The notes under the pieces: generated by a model
What the model saw: the letters and a program-made list of their open reading frames with translations, nothing else
What the model was told of the DNA's origin: nothing
The model's database searches: none
NCBI GenBank assembly: GCA_902800345.1
Contig: CADCDO010000002.1
Coordinates: 62,001 to 126,000, forward strand
DNA length: 64,000 bases
Reading direction: 5' to 3'
Source of the DNA: Fibrobacter succinogenes
Lineage (GTDB): Bacteria > Fibrobacterota > Fibrobacteria > Fibrobacterales > Fibrobacteraceae
Part shown: one piece after another, positions 43,652 through 53,320 of the stretch
Position numbering within the stretch: the first letter of the stretch is position 1
Layout of the letters: every line of letters begins with the position of its first letter
Position numbers and translations under genes: made by a program

Positions 43652-44311
43652 CTATGGGTTAACCAGATGGAGAGCGCCAGTCTGGTCAGCACAGTAAAAG
43701 TTAGGATCCGGTTGGAACGGTTGATCAGCAGTAGCCTTATTCTGCTGTTTTTTAATATACAGCGAATCACGCCCCGGATTGGCAAACTCAGCATCACTGC
43801 AATAACGATAAGCCCAACCATGAGACTGGCCGAACATTATATATTGCTGAGAAAAGGCTACATTGTCATAAGGAACACTCTCAAGCGCCGCAAAATCGTC
43901 GGTGACGCCAATCAGGTTGAATTCCTTCAATTCCATCATGAGAGACGCATCAGCCGAGACATTGACGCACGATTCAGCCGAATGACCGCTTGCACCGCCT
44001 ATAAATTTGCTACTGCACATTGCAGCAAGGTTAGCTTCATTCGTTGCAGCGGTGAAGTTGGCTTCATCGGCAGCTTTCATGGCGCTAAAGTCCCCGCCAT
44101 TCTTCGTCACGGTTGATTCGAGATACCGGTTATAATAAACAACATAATCCTTGAGCTGCAAGTAGCGAAGTTCGGGATGCAAGTCTCCATAAACTCTAGC
44201 ATTGAATCCTGCCGGTAAGCTATCTTCATAAGGATCGCTCACTTCCATCGAGGAGCAAGCAGCCAAAGCACCTGCCATGAGAAACATCGTGTACTGGTAA
44301 AGTTTTTTCAT
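43652..44311 (-). CDS. Lipoprotein of the six-gene envelope operon
   Basis: 219 residues from ATG 44311 (AAGAGG upstream; a GTG at 44320 is not needed). MKKLYQYTMFLMAGALAAC is a lipoprotein signal with Cys at about 19. The mature part is rich in Tyr, Asn and Asp (QLKDYVVYYNRYLES, SHGWAYRYCSDAEF) with four further Cys. No known family. Its stop is 14 nt from the GH18-like gene and its start 12 nt from the barrel gene upstream, so it is probably an outer-membrane partner of those proteins. Confidence 0.7.
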   Translation of the reverse strand: MKKLYQYTMFLMAGALAACSSMEVSDPYEDSLPAGFNARVYGDLHPELRYLQLKDYVVYYNRYLESTVTKNGGDFSAMKAADEANFTAATNEANLAAMCSSKFIGGASGHSAESCVNVSADASLMMELKEFNLIGVTDDFAALESVPYDNVAFSQQYIMFGQSHGWAYRYCSDAEFANPGRDSLYIKKQQNKATADQPFQPDPNFYCADQTGALHLVNP

Positions 44312-44323
44312 TTTCAGCACCTC

Positions 44324-46552
44324 TTAGAAATTCACCGTTACATCGGCAGAAAGAACGTTCTTGGTAATGGAAATGGTACTACCGGCACCAATGGAAGTGG
44401 GCGTACCAGCAGCATCCGTCGTGACAAAATTATAAGTCAAGTCATTGACCAGTCTGCCGTACTGCAAGGACAGGTAAGACAACGGGGCAAGCTTGATGCG
44501 GATACCGAGCATAACCAACATTTCTTTTGCATCGGTCAAGCTGATGGCGTATTTTGTTTCTTTGTCAATATCACCTACAAAAGACGCACCGCCACGGCCA
44601 AACGTCCTATCGTACTTCTGGAAACCGCCGAGGAAGCCGAACGGTCCCCACACATCGGCAGTAAGACCAGCAACGATACGAGTGGAATTACGTTCCATAT
44701 AAGCCGTTTCCTTACCCTTGGCCAAAGAACCCTGCAAGAGGATCTGGCGGTCAAGAGCAGCGATTGCTCCGATATCGACACCGGCACCCACGGCAAATTC
44801 CGTGAACTTGTTTTCTTCAAACAACGGAACGAAAGTCAGCTGGTCATAGCCCTTTAATGCATAGGACTGCGTGATTATGTTGACTCGGGCATTGAAGAAC
44901 ACCTTGTCGGCCCAGTTGACATCAACCTTGGCGATAATACCCTTGCGGTCAGGCGTAGCCATGCCGAGCGGCAAGGCAAGTCCCACAGACGGGTCGATAT
45001 CTCTCAGGAGATCCTTTTCCCATTCGAGTTTCTTGGCGACTGTACCCGTGTAACCGTTGCGGTAGAAATGGCCGTTCTTGTAGTTGTTATCCAAACGGGC
45101 ATAGAGGTTGGCGCTTTCACTGCTCTTACGGCTGTAAAGATCATTTTCACCAATCAAAATATTGCCGCCCGGAGTCGTCATCAAGTTATACGCCTGCAAT
45201 GTCGTGGAGTTATAGACATTGTAGTAGAGATTTTCGAGACTTGCGGACCCGAAGGTTGACATGATGAGATCGGCCATCGGGTTAGCTGGATTACCATACA
45301 TGGCATTCGCATTGAGGATGGTCGCATGTCCCTGGTAAACCGGAGAAGAGGCCATCTCGGACCAGAAACTGGAATCCGTCTGCATATAACCGACACTCGC
45401 CTTGAAGTCGATATCGTGGATATCACCCTTCACAAAAAGGTCGGCATAGAAGCTCTTGCCATCCTGATCGCGGTAGTCTTCGTTGATAATGGTCGGAGAA
45501 CTCCAGTTCGTTACAGACTTCACATAGACAACATCATTGCCATTCACTTTAGTTTGCTGCAACTTGTACTCTGTCTTAGGAACTTCGCCCTTGTAATCGC
45601 GATCGACTTTCCACTTGGACATGGCAAATTCGCCGTTCAAGCCGAAGGTGACCGGAAGATCCGGGAGGGTCTTCTTGGAATCGAAACTCAAGTCCGCAGA
45701 GAACACCATGTTGTTGTCATAATAAACCGTGTCGCCAGAGGCATCCTTGGAACGACGGGAGTACTTGCGGTCAAGCAAATTGACGTAGTTCAAGCCAAGA
45801 TGGGCGCCATAGGCATCAACACCGGCACGCGCACCGAGGAGGTAACGGTCGGAGTAGTCGAAGTCGAAGAACACCTGGTCATACTTTTTCGCTGTATTGC
45901 GAATACGGGCGCCAGTGAGCTGGGCGGTAATGTTATCGACCGCACCGAGGCTTCCGCTGTTATAGACAACGTTGAGGCCCTGCAACAGGCGACGGCTTGT
46001 CGTGTCGAGGTTACGCTTTTCGAGAGCTTCACGACGCTTTTCCGCAAAGATTTCCGGTTCCTGGAGAATTTCGGTCTGCGGGGTGAATATGGTAAGCGGG
46101 GTGTAACCGACACGCATGTAACCCAAGTTGAAATCGACATGCTTGTTGAGGATTGTACCGTCGTAGCTGAACCAGTGACCGATAACCGGGTTGTTGTTCT
46201 CGTCGTAAGCGTTCTGCCAATCCTTGTGCAAACGCAACTGCACGTCAATCATGGTCTCGGAACTCGGACGGGCGGTCAAGCGCAAGTTCACGTCCGTGAA
46301 CGCCTGGTTTTCTTGAGTCGGGGATTCTTCTGCATACTGATCGGAAGCGCTGAACGAAGCGAGCGCTCCGGCCTTTGCCGTACCGTTAATCTTAAGCCCC
46401 AGCACAGCGGCGTTGAGAGAATCCAGCTTTTCCAAGAGGGATTTCTGTTGCGTCACAACCTCTCCCTGGTTGTCAGCGGCAAACGCGGACACAGCCGAAA
46501 GAGCAACAGCGGAGGTCAGTAAAAATTTGCGCATGTTCATATTGAAATTCAT
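44324..46552 (-). CDS. Large outer-membrane barrel protein 3 of the six-gene operon
   Basis: 742 residues; GGGAGG upstream of ATG 46552. Signal peptide about 1-25 (ending SAVSAFA), then a short coiled coil (QKSLLEKLDSLNAAVLGLKI) as in trimeric porins or OprB-like N-termini, then a strand-rich barrel. It shares with the two preceding genes the block SPLTIFTPQTEILQEPEIFA (SPLTIYNPGIDIMYEPTIFA in barrel 2) and RRLLQGLN, and ends in VTVNF, a BamA-type signal. No known family was recognised. Probable outer-membrane channel or binding barrel. Confidence 0.75.
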   Translation of the reverse strand: MNFNMNMRKFLLTSAVALSAVSAFAADNQGEVVTQQKSLLEKLDSLNAAVLGLKINGTAKAGALASFSASDQYAEESPTQENQAFTDVNLRLTARPSSETMIDVQLRLHKDWQNAYDENNNPVIGHWFSYDGTILNKHVDFNLGYMRVGYTPLTIFTPQTEILQEPEIFAEKRREALEKRNLDTTSRRLLQGLNVVYNSGSLGAVDNITAQLTGARIRNTAKKYDQVFFDFDYSDRYLLGARAGVDAYGAHLGLNYVNLLDRKYSRRSKDASGDTVYYDNNMVFSADLSFDSKKTLPDLPVTFGLNGEFAMSKWKVDRDYKGEVPKTEYKLQQTKVNGNDVVYVKSVTNWSSPTIINEDYRDQDGKSFYADLFVKGDIHDIDFKASVGYMQTDSSFWSEMASSPVYQGHATILNANAMYGNPANPMADLIMSTFGSASLENLYYNVYNSTTLQAYNLMTTPGGNILIGENDLYSRKSSESANLYARLDNNYKNGHFYRNGYTGTVAKKLEWEKDLLRDIDPSVGLALPLGMATPDRKGIIAKVDVNWADKVFFNARVNIITQSYALKGYDQLTFVPLFEENKFTEFAVGAGVDIGAIAALDRQILLQGSLAKGKETAYMERNSTRIVAGLTADVWGPFGFLGGFQKYDRTFGRGGASFVGDIDKETKYAISLTDAKEMLVMLGIRIKLAPLSYLSLQYGRLVNDLTYNFVTTDAAGTPTSIGAGSTISITKNVLSADVTVNF

Positions 46553-46567
46553 TCTAGTTACCTCCCA

Positions 46568-48787
46568 TTAAAATTCCACATTAATGGAAGCTTCAAAAAT
46601 AGACTGGCTAAACTTATGCTGGTAAACTACAGCATTCGAGGCTTTTGGGTAGTAGTCCGGCAAGTTACGGGCAGAGCCTTCAAAATTAAGAGGGATGCGG
46701 TAGTCGTTCGTGACGTTGATCATGCCGTAATTGATGGCAAGCCAAGCGTTTTCGCCAACCACGTAGTCAAAGCCCACCATCCAGTGCGTCTGCTTGTTCT
46801 TCATGAGCGGAACATCACGGCCCACGAACGAATCCGTATCGCCCAAGCCGTAGTCGGAATCAATCATCTGGAAGCCGGCAGTAAAGCCAAGGCGCGGCAA
46901 GAACTGGAGCGAGAGGCCGGCGTTCACGAAGTTGCTCTTGACCGATACTGAAGTGCCGCCAATCATGTCCGTCGTGCTTTCGGAATGCTTGAAGGAACCG
47001 GAAATTTCAGAAGCCAAGTTAATGCCAACTATCTTGAAGATATCAGCCTTGAGGCCACCGCCGAATTCCTTGAAGGAGACCTTGTCGATATCCGGCGTTA
47101 CGCTCTTCACCTGGTTGAAGATGCCCACGAGAGCCTGGGCCTCGACCTTTTCTTGCCAGTCGCCCTTGACAATAGCGCGGACACCCATGCGGTTCCTGGT
47201 CGCAAGGCCGTTCGGCAAAGCCATTTGCACAGCCGGATCCATCATCTTGTTGATGAGTTCCAGTTGTTCGAGAGCATAAACATTGGAGCCCCAGGAGTTC
47301 TTGTTGTACGGAGCGATGTTGTAGCTTTCACGCTGGCCATCCATAAAGGCATCGTCGTTAGTCCCCATGGCTTTGTTCTTCGAATCGAACCCCACCGGAG
47401 AGAACTTCGGAGAGTAGTTGTAGAGAGCGTCAAACGTGGAGTAGAGCGGGGAATTCACGCCGTACTTGACCGTTTCGCCATCCTTGTCGGAGTTGAGGAT
47501 ACGCTGGGCAAAGAAGCTCGGGGACTGAGCCAGGTTGTTGAACCACTTTTCGTCGTTGCGGATGAAGTCGAGCGCAAGTCCTGCGTTGAAAGAGTTTTCG
47601 ACCTTGTAGCCCACATTCAACGTGGCAAGCAAAGCAGAACCGTTCACACTCTTTTCTGCAGTCGTGAACGACGGTAATCCAGTAGCCAGGTCAATCACTT
47701 CCTGGAGTTCTTCACTCTTGTTCATGGACATCGCATATTCGGCAACGAGATCAAGAGTAAGGTTCTTGTTCTGCATAAGACCGGCGACATCGGCACCCAC
47801 GCGGCCGCTCAGCACGAACGTCTTCTGCAAACCCACATCCGGATTGATTTCCTGAAGTTCGTAAGCACCAGACTGAGGAACACCATCCATATCAACTATG
47901 TTGTCCGGTTCGAAACTTTTCGTATTTGCATTACGAGGAAGCAGATGGCGATAAGTGTATGATTTTGAATTTTTATTGTCGAAGATGTACATCGGGGTCA
48001 CGCCGACATAGACGTTCTTCTGCATCGGCAAAAGTTCGATGTTTCCACCGACAAGCCACTTGTCCGTATTGGAAGCAAGGGATGTTGCATATCCCGGAAG
48101 GGAATCCTTCGGGAGGATATTGCCTTCGGCACCGCTAAAGTCGAGCACCGAGACGCGGTTCACGCGGGCAAGGAACGCTTCTGCACGGATTTCACCAATC
48201 ATCGGGTCGATTTCCTGGCGGAACTGGAGATTGATACCCTGGAGGTTACGCTTATTGCCTTCGAGGAGCTGTTCCTTCTGCGCCATATGGCGCTTGCGGG
48301 CGAAAATCGTCGGTTCGTACATGATGTCGATACCGGGATTGTAAATCGTGAGCGGAGAAAGTTCCTGACGGAAGTCACCGACAATCCAGTAGAAATTCTT
48401 GCCCACGTTGCCTTCGACATTGAGCCACTTGGCTTCGATCGTCTTGGCCGCTGCAGCGAAGTATTCCTGCATGCCGCCACCGAGGCGCATCATCACGTTC
48501 GCACGGACGAATTCGTACGGGCGGAAACCGAAGTTCAAGTCAGCGCTGACGAACTCGTTGCGTTCCACTTCCGGCAGCTTGTTGATACCGGTCGGATCCT
48601 GATCCGTCTTGAAACTGGAGCGCTGTGCTACCGCACGGATGCTACCGGTAATTTCGACACCGCGTTTGGCATTCGCGCTATCCGCCTTGGCCTGCAAGGC
48701 CTTTTGGTTTTCTGCAACTGCAGATGCCGATGCGGCGACCGAAGCGGTAAGAAGGGCGATTAAAATTCTTTTCATTTTCATATTCAT
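46568..48787 (-). CDS. Large outer-membrane barrel protein 2 of the six-gene operon
   Basis: 739 residues from ATG 48787, 9 bases after GGGAGG (an ATG at 48796 touches the RBS). Signal peptide about 1-24 (ILIALLTASVAASASA). Short coiled coil after it (QKALQAKADSANAK). The barrel region includes LSPLTIYNPGIDIMYEP, RNLQGINLQF and a C-terminal Phe (EASINVEF). It is clearly homologous to barrel 3 by the SPLT..EP.IFA.KR block and by equal length. Unknown family; role as for its neighbours. Confidence 0.74.
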   Translation of the reverse strand: MNMKMKRILIALLTASVAASASAVAENQKALQAKADSANAKRGVEITGSIRAVAQRSSFKTDQDPTGINKLPEVERNEFVSADLNFGFRPYEFVRANVMMRLGGGMQEYFAAAAKTIEAKWLNVEGNVGKNFYWIVGDFRQELSPLTIYNPGIDIMYEPTIFARKRHMAQKEQLLEGNKRNLQGINLQFRQEIDPMIGEIRAEAFLARVNRVSVLDFSGAEGNILPKDSLPGYATSLASNTDKWLVGGNIELLPMQKNVYVGVTPMYIFDNKNSKSYTYRHLLPRNANTKSFEPDNIVDMDGVPQSGAYELQEINPDVGLQKTFVLSGRVGADVAGLMQNKNLTLDLVAEYAMSMNKSEELQEVIDLATGLPSFTTAEKSVNGSALLATLNVGYKVENSFNAGLALDFIRNDEKWFNNLAQSPSFFAQRILNSDKDGETVKYGVNSPLYSTFDALYNYSPKFSPVGFDSKNKAMGTNDDAFMDGQRESYNIAPYNKNSWGSNVYALEQLELINKMMDPAVQMALPNGLATRNRMGVRAIVKGDWQEKVEAQALVGIFNQVKSVTPDIDKVSFKEFGGGLKADIFKIVGINLASEISGSFKHSESTTDMIGGTSVSVKSNFVNAGLSLQFLPRLGFTAGFQMIDSDYGLGDTDSFVGRDVPLMKNKQTHWMVGFDYVVGENAWLAINYGMINVTNDYRIPLNFEGSARNLPDYYPKASNAVVYQHKFSQSIFEASINVEF

Positions 48788-48802
48788 CTTCAGCATCCTC
48801 CC

Positions 48803-51091
48803 TTAGAACCAAGCCTTGGTTTCGGCAGCGATGTAATGGGAATGCCAATTATTTTCAGAAACGGTTTCATCAGAGTGCGTCATGAACTTGTAGCGGAAGT
48901 GCAAGCCCACACGGTCAGAGAAGTCCCAGTCAAAGCCTAAGCCGATGGCGAAGTCCTTGTAGTTGATGGGAGCCTTGCCATAGTAATAGTCAGCCTTATT
49001 TTCTACAACCTTGTCTCCGACTTCATAAAAATACGTAGGCTTTTCTTTCGTCGGTTTGCTTATAACGTTCGGAACCATATACAACCGGTAAGCATTTTCA
49101 GCCCTGAAGGTTTCCAAACCGAGGATACCCACCATGTGGAATGTCGGCGTCACGGCAATCGTCGGTTCAAACTGACCATAGAAGCTCGTCATGAGCATGT
49201 CGAACGACTTTTCGGAAACGGCAATCGGGGCAAAAGAAGTCGAAACACCGGAGAGGGCTACAAACGCCGTCATCATGATGTTGCGGTCCGTGCCGAACCA
49301 GTGACCGATATCGTAGCCACCCATGAATGCCATGTAGCTGGACCACTTGGCATGCTTCGGGACATCACCCTTCGAAGCCTGCTTGCCGTTCTCGTAAGCA
49401 GCGAAAGATTCCCAAAGTTCCCAAGTTCCGCCGTAAAGGCCACCGCGCTGGCGATACATCTTGACGCCATCGCCGGCGTTTTTCTGGACACCTGCACGGG
49501 CGATGTAGCGAGAAGCATCGTTACCGTTACCGGAGTCCGCCACGAAAAGCGGCTTGTGCTTGGTCCAGGAGTTGGAGCTTTCCCACATGTTGCGGCCGTT
49601 CAAACGGTAGTTGAAAGCGATCACGTCCTGACCGGCATCGATCTGACGATGTTGCGCATACTGGAAGTCAAAGTAGCCGCGGTTGAAAGTCGGCTCCAAC
49701 TTGAAGTTGATACCCGCCATGTTCGGCGAATAGCGGAGCGCACCGGCGTTCACGTAAGTTTCGTCCTTGCGCCAGCCCGGGAAACGGGACGGGTTGGAAA
49801 GAGAATATGGAGAATAGAAGCCCGGCTGGAAGAACACGGCTTCAACAGTCATCGGCCAGCCTTCGACATACTTGCTCTGCGCCTTCAAATAGAAGCCCAC
49901 CTTCGGGTCAGCCACGCTGGACTTCTTTGCGGCGGTAGAATAACCTGAAGAAGGTTTTGTAGCATCAAATCCATCAACATATGCAGACTGGTAGAACACC
50001 GTGGAATCCGTAATGCTCACGCCCAAGTCGGCCATCAAGAAGAGCTTCGAAGTGACGTTGCCCTTCACGTCGACAGAGGCCACGTGGGTGTTGAGGAGCA
50101 CCGGGCTCATTCCATTATTGATCCACTGGGCACGGAACTCTTCTTCGTAAATAGAGGCTTCATCGTAAGTGACGCCCATATAGTTCACACCGATGGTGAG
50201 GTTGTCGGCAATCTTTTCCTTCGCGATACGTCCATGATAGACAGAGGCGCGGAGATCATAACCACCCATCATTTCGAGTTCGCCCGGCTGGCCACCGTAC
50301 ATACGCAGACCGTCACGGGTCGCCATGTCGGCATCCATCGGCTGCGACACGAGGAACTGGGCCTTCATGTCGAACGGAAGCTGGTAGACGTTCACAAAGA
50401 CGCCACCGAAGGAGCGGTTCGTCCAGAATGCACGGCCACCTTCCTTCACAGGCTTGAACGCTTTTTCCTTATAGTAGGTGGAGACGGTCTTTTCATCTTC
50501 GAAGAGTTCGTACTGCCAAACGAAACGCGGGTTCGTTTCACGTTCCCACATGGTAAGCGGGGAGGCGTTCGCCCAGATGACACCGCCTGCGGTAACATAG
50601 GCACCGAACACGCCTGCTCGGATATCGACACCGACGTTCAGTTCTTCGTTGATGGTCGAAGTGTAGTAGTCGGTGGAGTGATCGTACAGGACACGTTCGT
50701 CATGGTTGCCCGGAGCATTCGTCGGGTGCTTCGCCAAGAAGTTTGAATAAATGCCGCTCAAGTCGAACGGGAACGAAAGGTTCGTAAACAACGTAATGTA
50801 GGAGTTCGGCATGGCGACGACGTTCACGTTCAACACGGCATCGACGCTCGTACGGGCACGGTCACTCGTAGCCCAAGGGCTTTCTTCGGAATAGTGGAAA
50901 TTCTTCAAACGGAAAGCCATGTAACCGGAGACTGCCAGTGGCAGATCGTCCTTGCCGAGGAGAGTCGATTCCATGTTGCCGGAAAGAGTATCCAAAGAAG
51001 CGTGCAGGGAATCAAGCTGCAACTGCGGGGGGAGGGCCCACGCAGCACCGAGGCTAGACGCTAATAAAAGGGTAGAAACTGTTTTGCGCAT
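48803..51091 (-). CDS. Large outer-membrane barrel protein 1 of the six-gene operon
   Basis: 762 residues; AGAGGATTTT before the ATG. Signal peptide about 1-19 (LLLASSLGAAWA). A short amphipathic coil follows (LQLDSLHASLDTLSGNME). Strands alternate throughout; NASPLTMWERETNPRFVWQ is the counterpart of the SPLT block in barrels 2 and 3. It ends in ETKAWF. Aromatic-rich (WTKHKPLF, YGGTWELWESF), compatible with glycan contact. No known family. The gene lies 9 nt after the CBM-like gene. Confidence 0.74.
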   Translation of the reverse strand: MRKTVSTLLLASSLGAAWALPPQLQLDSLHASLDTLSGNMESTLLGKDDLPLAVSGYMAFRLKNFHYSEESPWATSDRARTSVDAVLNVNVVAMPNSYITLFTNLSFPFDLSGIYSNFLAKHPTNAPGNHDERVLYDHSTDYYTSTINEELNVGVDIRAGVFGAYVTAGGVIWANASPLTMWERETNPRFVWQYELFEDEKTVSTYYKEKAFKPVKEGGRAFWTNRSFGGVFVNVYQLPFDMKAQFLVSQPMDADMATRDGLRMYGGQPGELEMMGGYDLRASVYHGRIAKEKIADNLTIGVNYMGVTYDEASIYEEEFRAQWINNGMSPVLLNTHVASVDVKGNVTSKLFLMADLGVSITDSTVFYQSAYVDGFDATKPSSGYSTAAKKSSVADPKVGFYLKAQSKYVEGWPMTVEAVFFQPGFYSPYSLSNPSRFPGWRKDETYVNAGALRYSPNMAGINFKLEPTFNRGYFDFQYAQHRQIDAGQDVIAFNYRLNGRNMWESSNSWTKHKPLFVADSGNGNDASRYIARAGVQKNAGDGVKMYRQRGGLYGGTWELWESFAAYENGKQASKGDVPKHAKWSSYMAFMGGYDIGHWFGTDRNIMMTAFVALSGVSTSFAPIAVSEKSFDMLMTSFYGQFEPTIAVTPTFHMVGILGLETFRAENAYRLYMVPNVISKPTKEKPTYFYEVGDKVVENKADYYYGKAPINYKDFAIGLGFDWDFSDRVGLHFRYKFMTHSDETVSENNWHSHYIAAETKAWF

Positions 51092-51100
51092 AAAATCCTC

Positions 51101-51844
51101 TTAAATCTCGTTGCGGAACGGATAATGAGCCGGGCCTTCGTACGGCTTGCCGTGCTTCTTGATCACAACATCGTCAATCCAAACCTTGAAGGATTCGTTT
51201 TCATCCTTGCGGACTTCGAGACGGAAACCCTTGAAGTTGGACCATGCGAACGGGAGCATCACTTCGCGGGTGTTCTTCGCATCCCAGTAAACACCGGTAT
51301 TGCCGAAGAGCTTCAGAGGAATGCTGAAGTGCTTCCATTCCGTCGTAATTTCACCAAGACTCTTGGAGCGGAGCTTCACCTGGAGGGATTCGCCGTTGCT
51401 CTTCACGCCATCGTCAACGAGCACGAACAAGGCGTTTTCGCCGCCCTGTGCGCCCCTGATCCAGAATTCGAGAACGCCTTCTTCCAAATACGGAGTCAAA
51501 TCTACAGAACCCGCAATACAAATAGCGACACCGGAATAGTCGCTTGCGATAAGTTCGATTTCCATGGAGAGTGCACCTTCCATGGCGTACTTATCCGTGA
51601 GTACCGGTTCGGGGTTTTCACGAGGATACTGGTAGGTGTAACCACCACCGCGCGGAATAGCTTCGCGCATGACAACGGTGACAACTTCCTTGTCCGGACG
51701 GAACGGCTTGGGTTCCTTCATGACAAAGTGAGACTGGTCGCGGTCGCGGTAATCGCTAAAGCCGTAGCCAGCAAAAGAAGATGAAGCAAGAAGCATCGCC
51801 GCTAGAGCGGACTTCCAAATGGCTTTTTTTAAGTTTCCATTCAT
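51101..51844 (-). CDS. Secreted CBM11-like jelly-roll protein, first gene of the six-gene operon
   Basis: 247 residues from ATG 51844, which gives the signal MNGNLKKAIWKSALAAMLLA; the ATG at 51874 does not start with a signal. The mature protein is a single beta-jelly-roll of the CBM11/galactose-binding-like type: EGALSMEIELIASDYSG, LEFWIRGAQGGENALFVLVDD, EWKHFSIPLKLFG, FKGFRLEVRKDENESFKVWIDDV (typical closing strands). CBM11 modules bind beta-glucans; binding here is inferred from the fold. It leads the operon encoding three barrels, a lipoprotein and a GH18-like protein. Confidence 0.78.
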   Translation of the reverse strand: MNGNLKKAIWKSALAAMLLASSSFAGYGFSDYRDRDQSHFVMKEPKPFRPDKEVVTVVMREAIPRGGGYTYQYPRENPEPVLTDKYAMEGALSMEIELIASDYSGVAICIAGSVDLTPYLEEGVLEFWIRGAQGGENALFVLVDDGVKSNGESLQVKLRSKSLGEITTEWKHFSIPLKLFGNTGVYWDAKNTREVMLPFAWSNFKGFRLEVRKDENESFKVWIDDVVIKKHGKPYEGPAHYPFRNEI

Positions 51845-51981
51845 AATAGGTACAAATCTCCAAATTCGGATCACCTACAATATAGCTTGTTTTTTGGCTT
51901 TTCTGAACACCCGCTTTGCAAAAAAGGATTTGCAAAACACGATCTATCAACGAAATACCGCTATCTAGGCCGTGCAAACGC

Positions 51982-52080
51982 TGGACTCAAGCGTAAACGG
52001 AAATTTTTTTTCGCCGTACGTTTCCGAATGTTTACAAATTAAGAATATTGACGAACGTCACAATGGACTCAAGCGTAAAC
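51982..52080. promoter_or_regulatory. Pair of 17-bp direct repeats in a divergent promoter region
   Basis: TGGACTCAAGCGTAAAC occurs exactly at 51982-51998 and 52064-52080, 82 bases apart, between the six-gene operon (leftward) and the GH5 gene (rightward). The remaining spacer (51845-52174) is A+T-rich with no gene. Confidence 0.6.
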
Positions 52081-52174
52081 AAAAGATACTCAGATTGATA
52101 TTTTTCTAGTTTTTATTTTTGTGTAGATTTTGAGAACAGTAACTGTAAGTTCAAAAGCTCTCCTGGGGGTTACT

Positions 52175-53320
52175 ATGATTAAACGTCTTTTTTCAGCCTT
52201 GTCCATCGGATGCGCATTTGTCGCATGCGACAGCGACACAATTGCACCACCGGAATACAAGCCAGAGTCTTCAGCAAGCATTACAAGCTCCGCCATACAG
52301 GTCGATTACACCTTGGGCAGGACCATGAACGCAAGGCTCGGCCGCGGAATCAACCTCGGCAACTCCTGGGAATCGACGGGAAGTGATGACGGCGGCTGGG
52401 GATTCCCCATCCGTGACACGGATTTCGAGATTATCAAAGCCGCAGGCTTCAACTCCGTGCGCATCCCGGTCCAGTGGTCGCAAGACGCCGACCCCGTAAC
52501 CCACGCCGTAAGCCCGACCCGCCTCGCGGGAGTCATGGAAGACATCCAGCTCGCCATCAACAATGGACTTGCCGTAGTCGTGAACTTCCACCACTATTTC
52601 CAGCTCAACTGCTATGGCGGCGGATACAGGGACCGAGGCTGCAAATACGATGCCGCCAAATTCGAAACTGAAAAAGCGCACTTTCTCGGCATGTGGCAAA
52701 ACCTCGCCACGGCCCTGAACGCATTCCCCGACAACATGCTCGTGCTCGAAATCCTGAACGAGCCCACCATCCCCAACGCAGCGATCGTAGACACACTGAT
52801 GAACGACGCCTATAAAGTCATCCGCGCTGCGGCACCGGGCAAGACAATCATGTTCGAGAGCAACCTTTATGCAAAATTCTATAACCTTTCCAGTCTGCAC
52901 CTTCCCCAGGACGGAAACATCATCTTTAGCGGCCACTATTACGAACCGTACCAGTTCAGCCATCAGGGTCTCGGCTACGACTGCAAAGGCGACCTGATGA
53001 AGGCGAATTCGGCTAATTCAGACTTTGACAAATACGTCAGCGACGCTAGGAATCTATATCCCGACGTGAACGGCAGTGACCATGTGCCCATGAACATGGG
53101 CGAATTCGGTGTCGCCGGCGGCGTTGGCACGGCCTGCCCCTCGGACAGTTCCGTCAGCGAGGCAGCCAAGGCAGAATGGGCCAAAAAGACGGCCAAGGCC
53201 GCATGGGATAAAGGGATTTCGTTCCATTACTGGTCTTTCGGCCCGACAACCGGTTTCGAAGCCTTCAACATTTACAGGGAAACATGGTACCCGGGATTCC
53301 CCGAAGCGTTGATATTCTAA
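52175..53320 (+). CDS. GH5 cellulase lipoprotein
   Basis: 381 residues from ATG 52175 (CTGGGGG upstream; the frame to 52130 lacks a signal start). Signal MIKRLFSALSIGCAFVAC, lipoprotein Cys at about 18, then a Ser/Pro-rich linker (to about 42). GH5 barrel: LGRGINLGNSWE, FNSVRIPVQWS, VVNFHHY, LEILNEP (acid/base Glu), SGHYYEPYQFSHQG, MNMGEFG (nucleophile Glu) and FHYWSFGPTTGFEAFN. It hydrolyses beta-1,4-glucan at the cell surface or periplasm. Its last bases overlap the convergent lpxA. It is divergent from the envelope operon, suggesting joint control. Confidence 0.93.
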   Translation: MIKRLFSALSIGCAFVACDSDTIAPPEYKPESSASITSSAIQVDYTLGRTMNARLGRGINLGNSWESTGSDDGGWGFPIRDTDFEIIKAAGFNSVRIPVQWSQDADPVTHAVSPTRLAGVMEDIQLAINNGLAVVVNFHHYFQLNCYGGGYRDRGCKYDAAKFETEKAHFLGMWQNLATALNAFPDNMLVLEILNEPTIPNAAIVDTLMNDAYKVIRAAAPGKTIMFESNLYAKFYNLSSLHLPQDGNIIFSGHYYEPYQFSHQGLGYDCKGDLMKANSANSDFDKYVSDARNLYPDVNGSDHVPMNMGEFGVAGGVGTACPSDSSVSEAAKAEWAKKTAKAAWDKGISFHYWSFGPTTGFEAFNIYRETWYPGFPEALIF

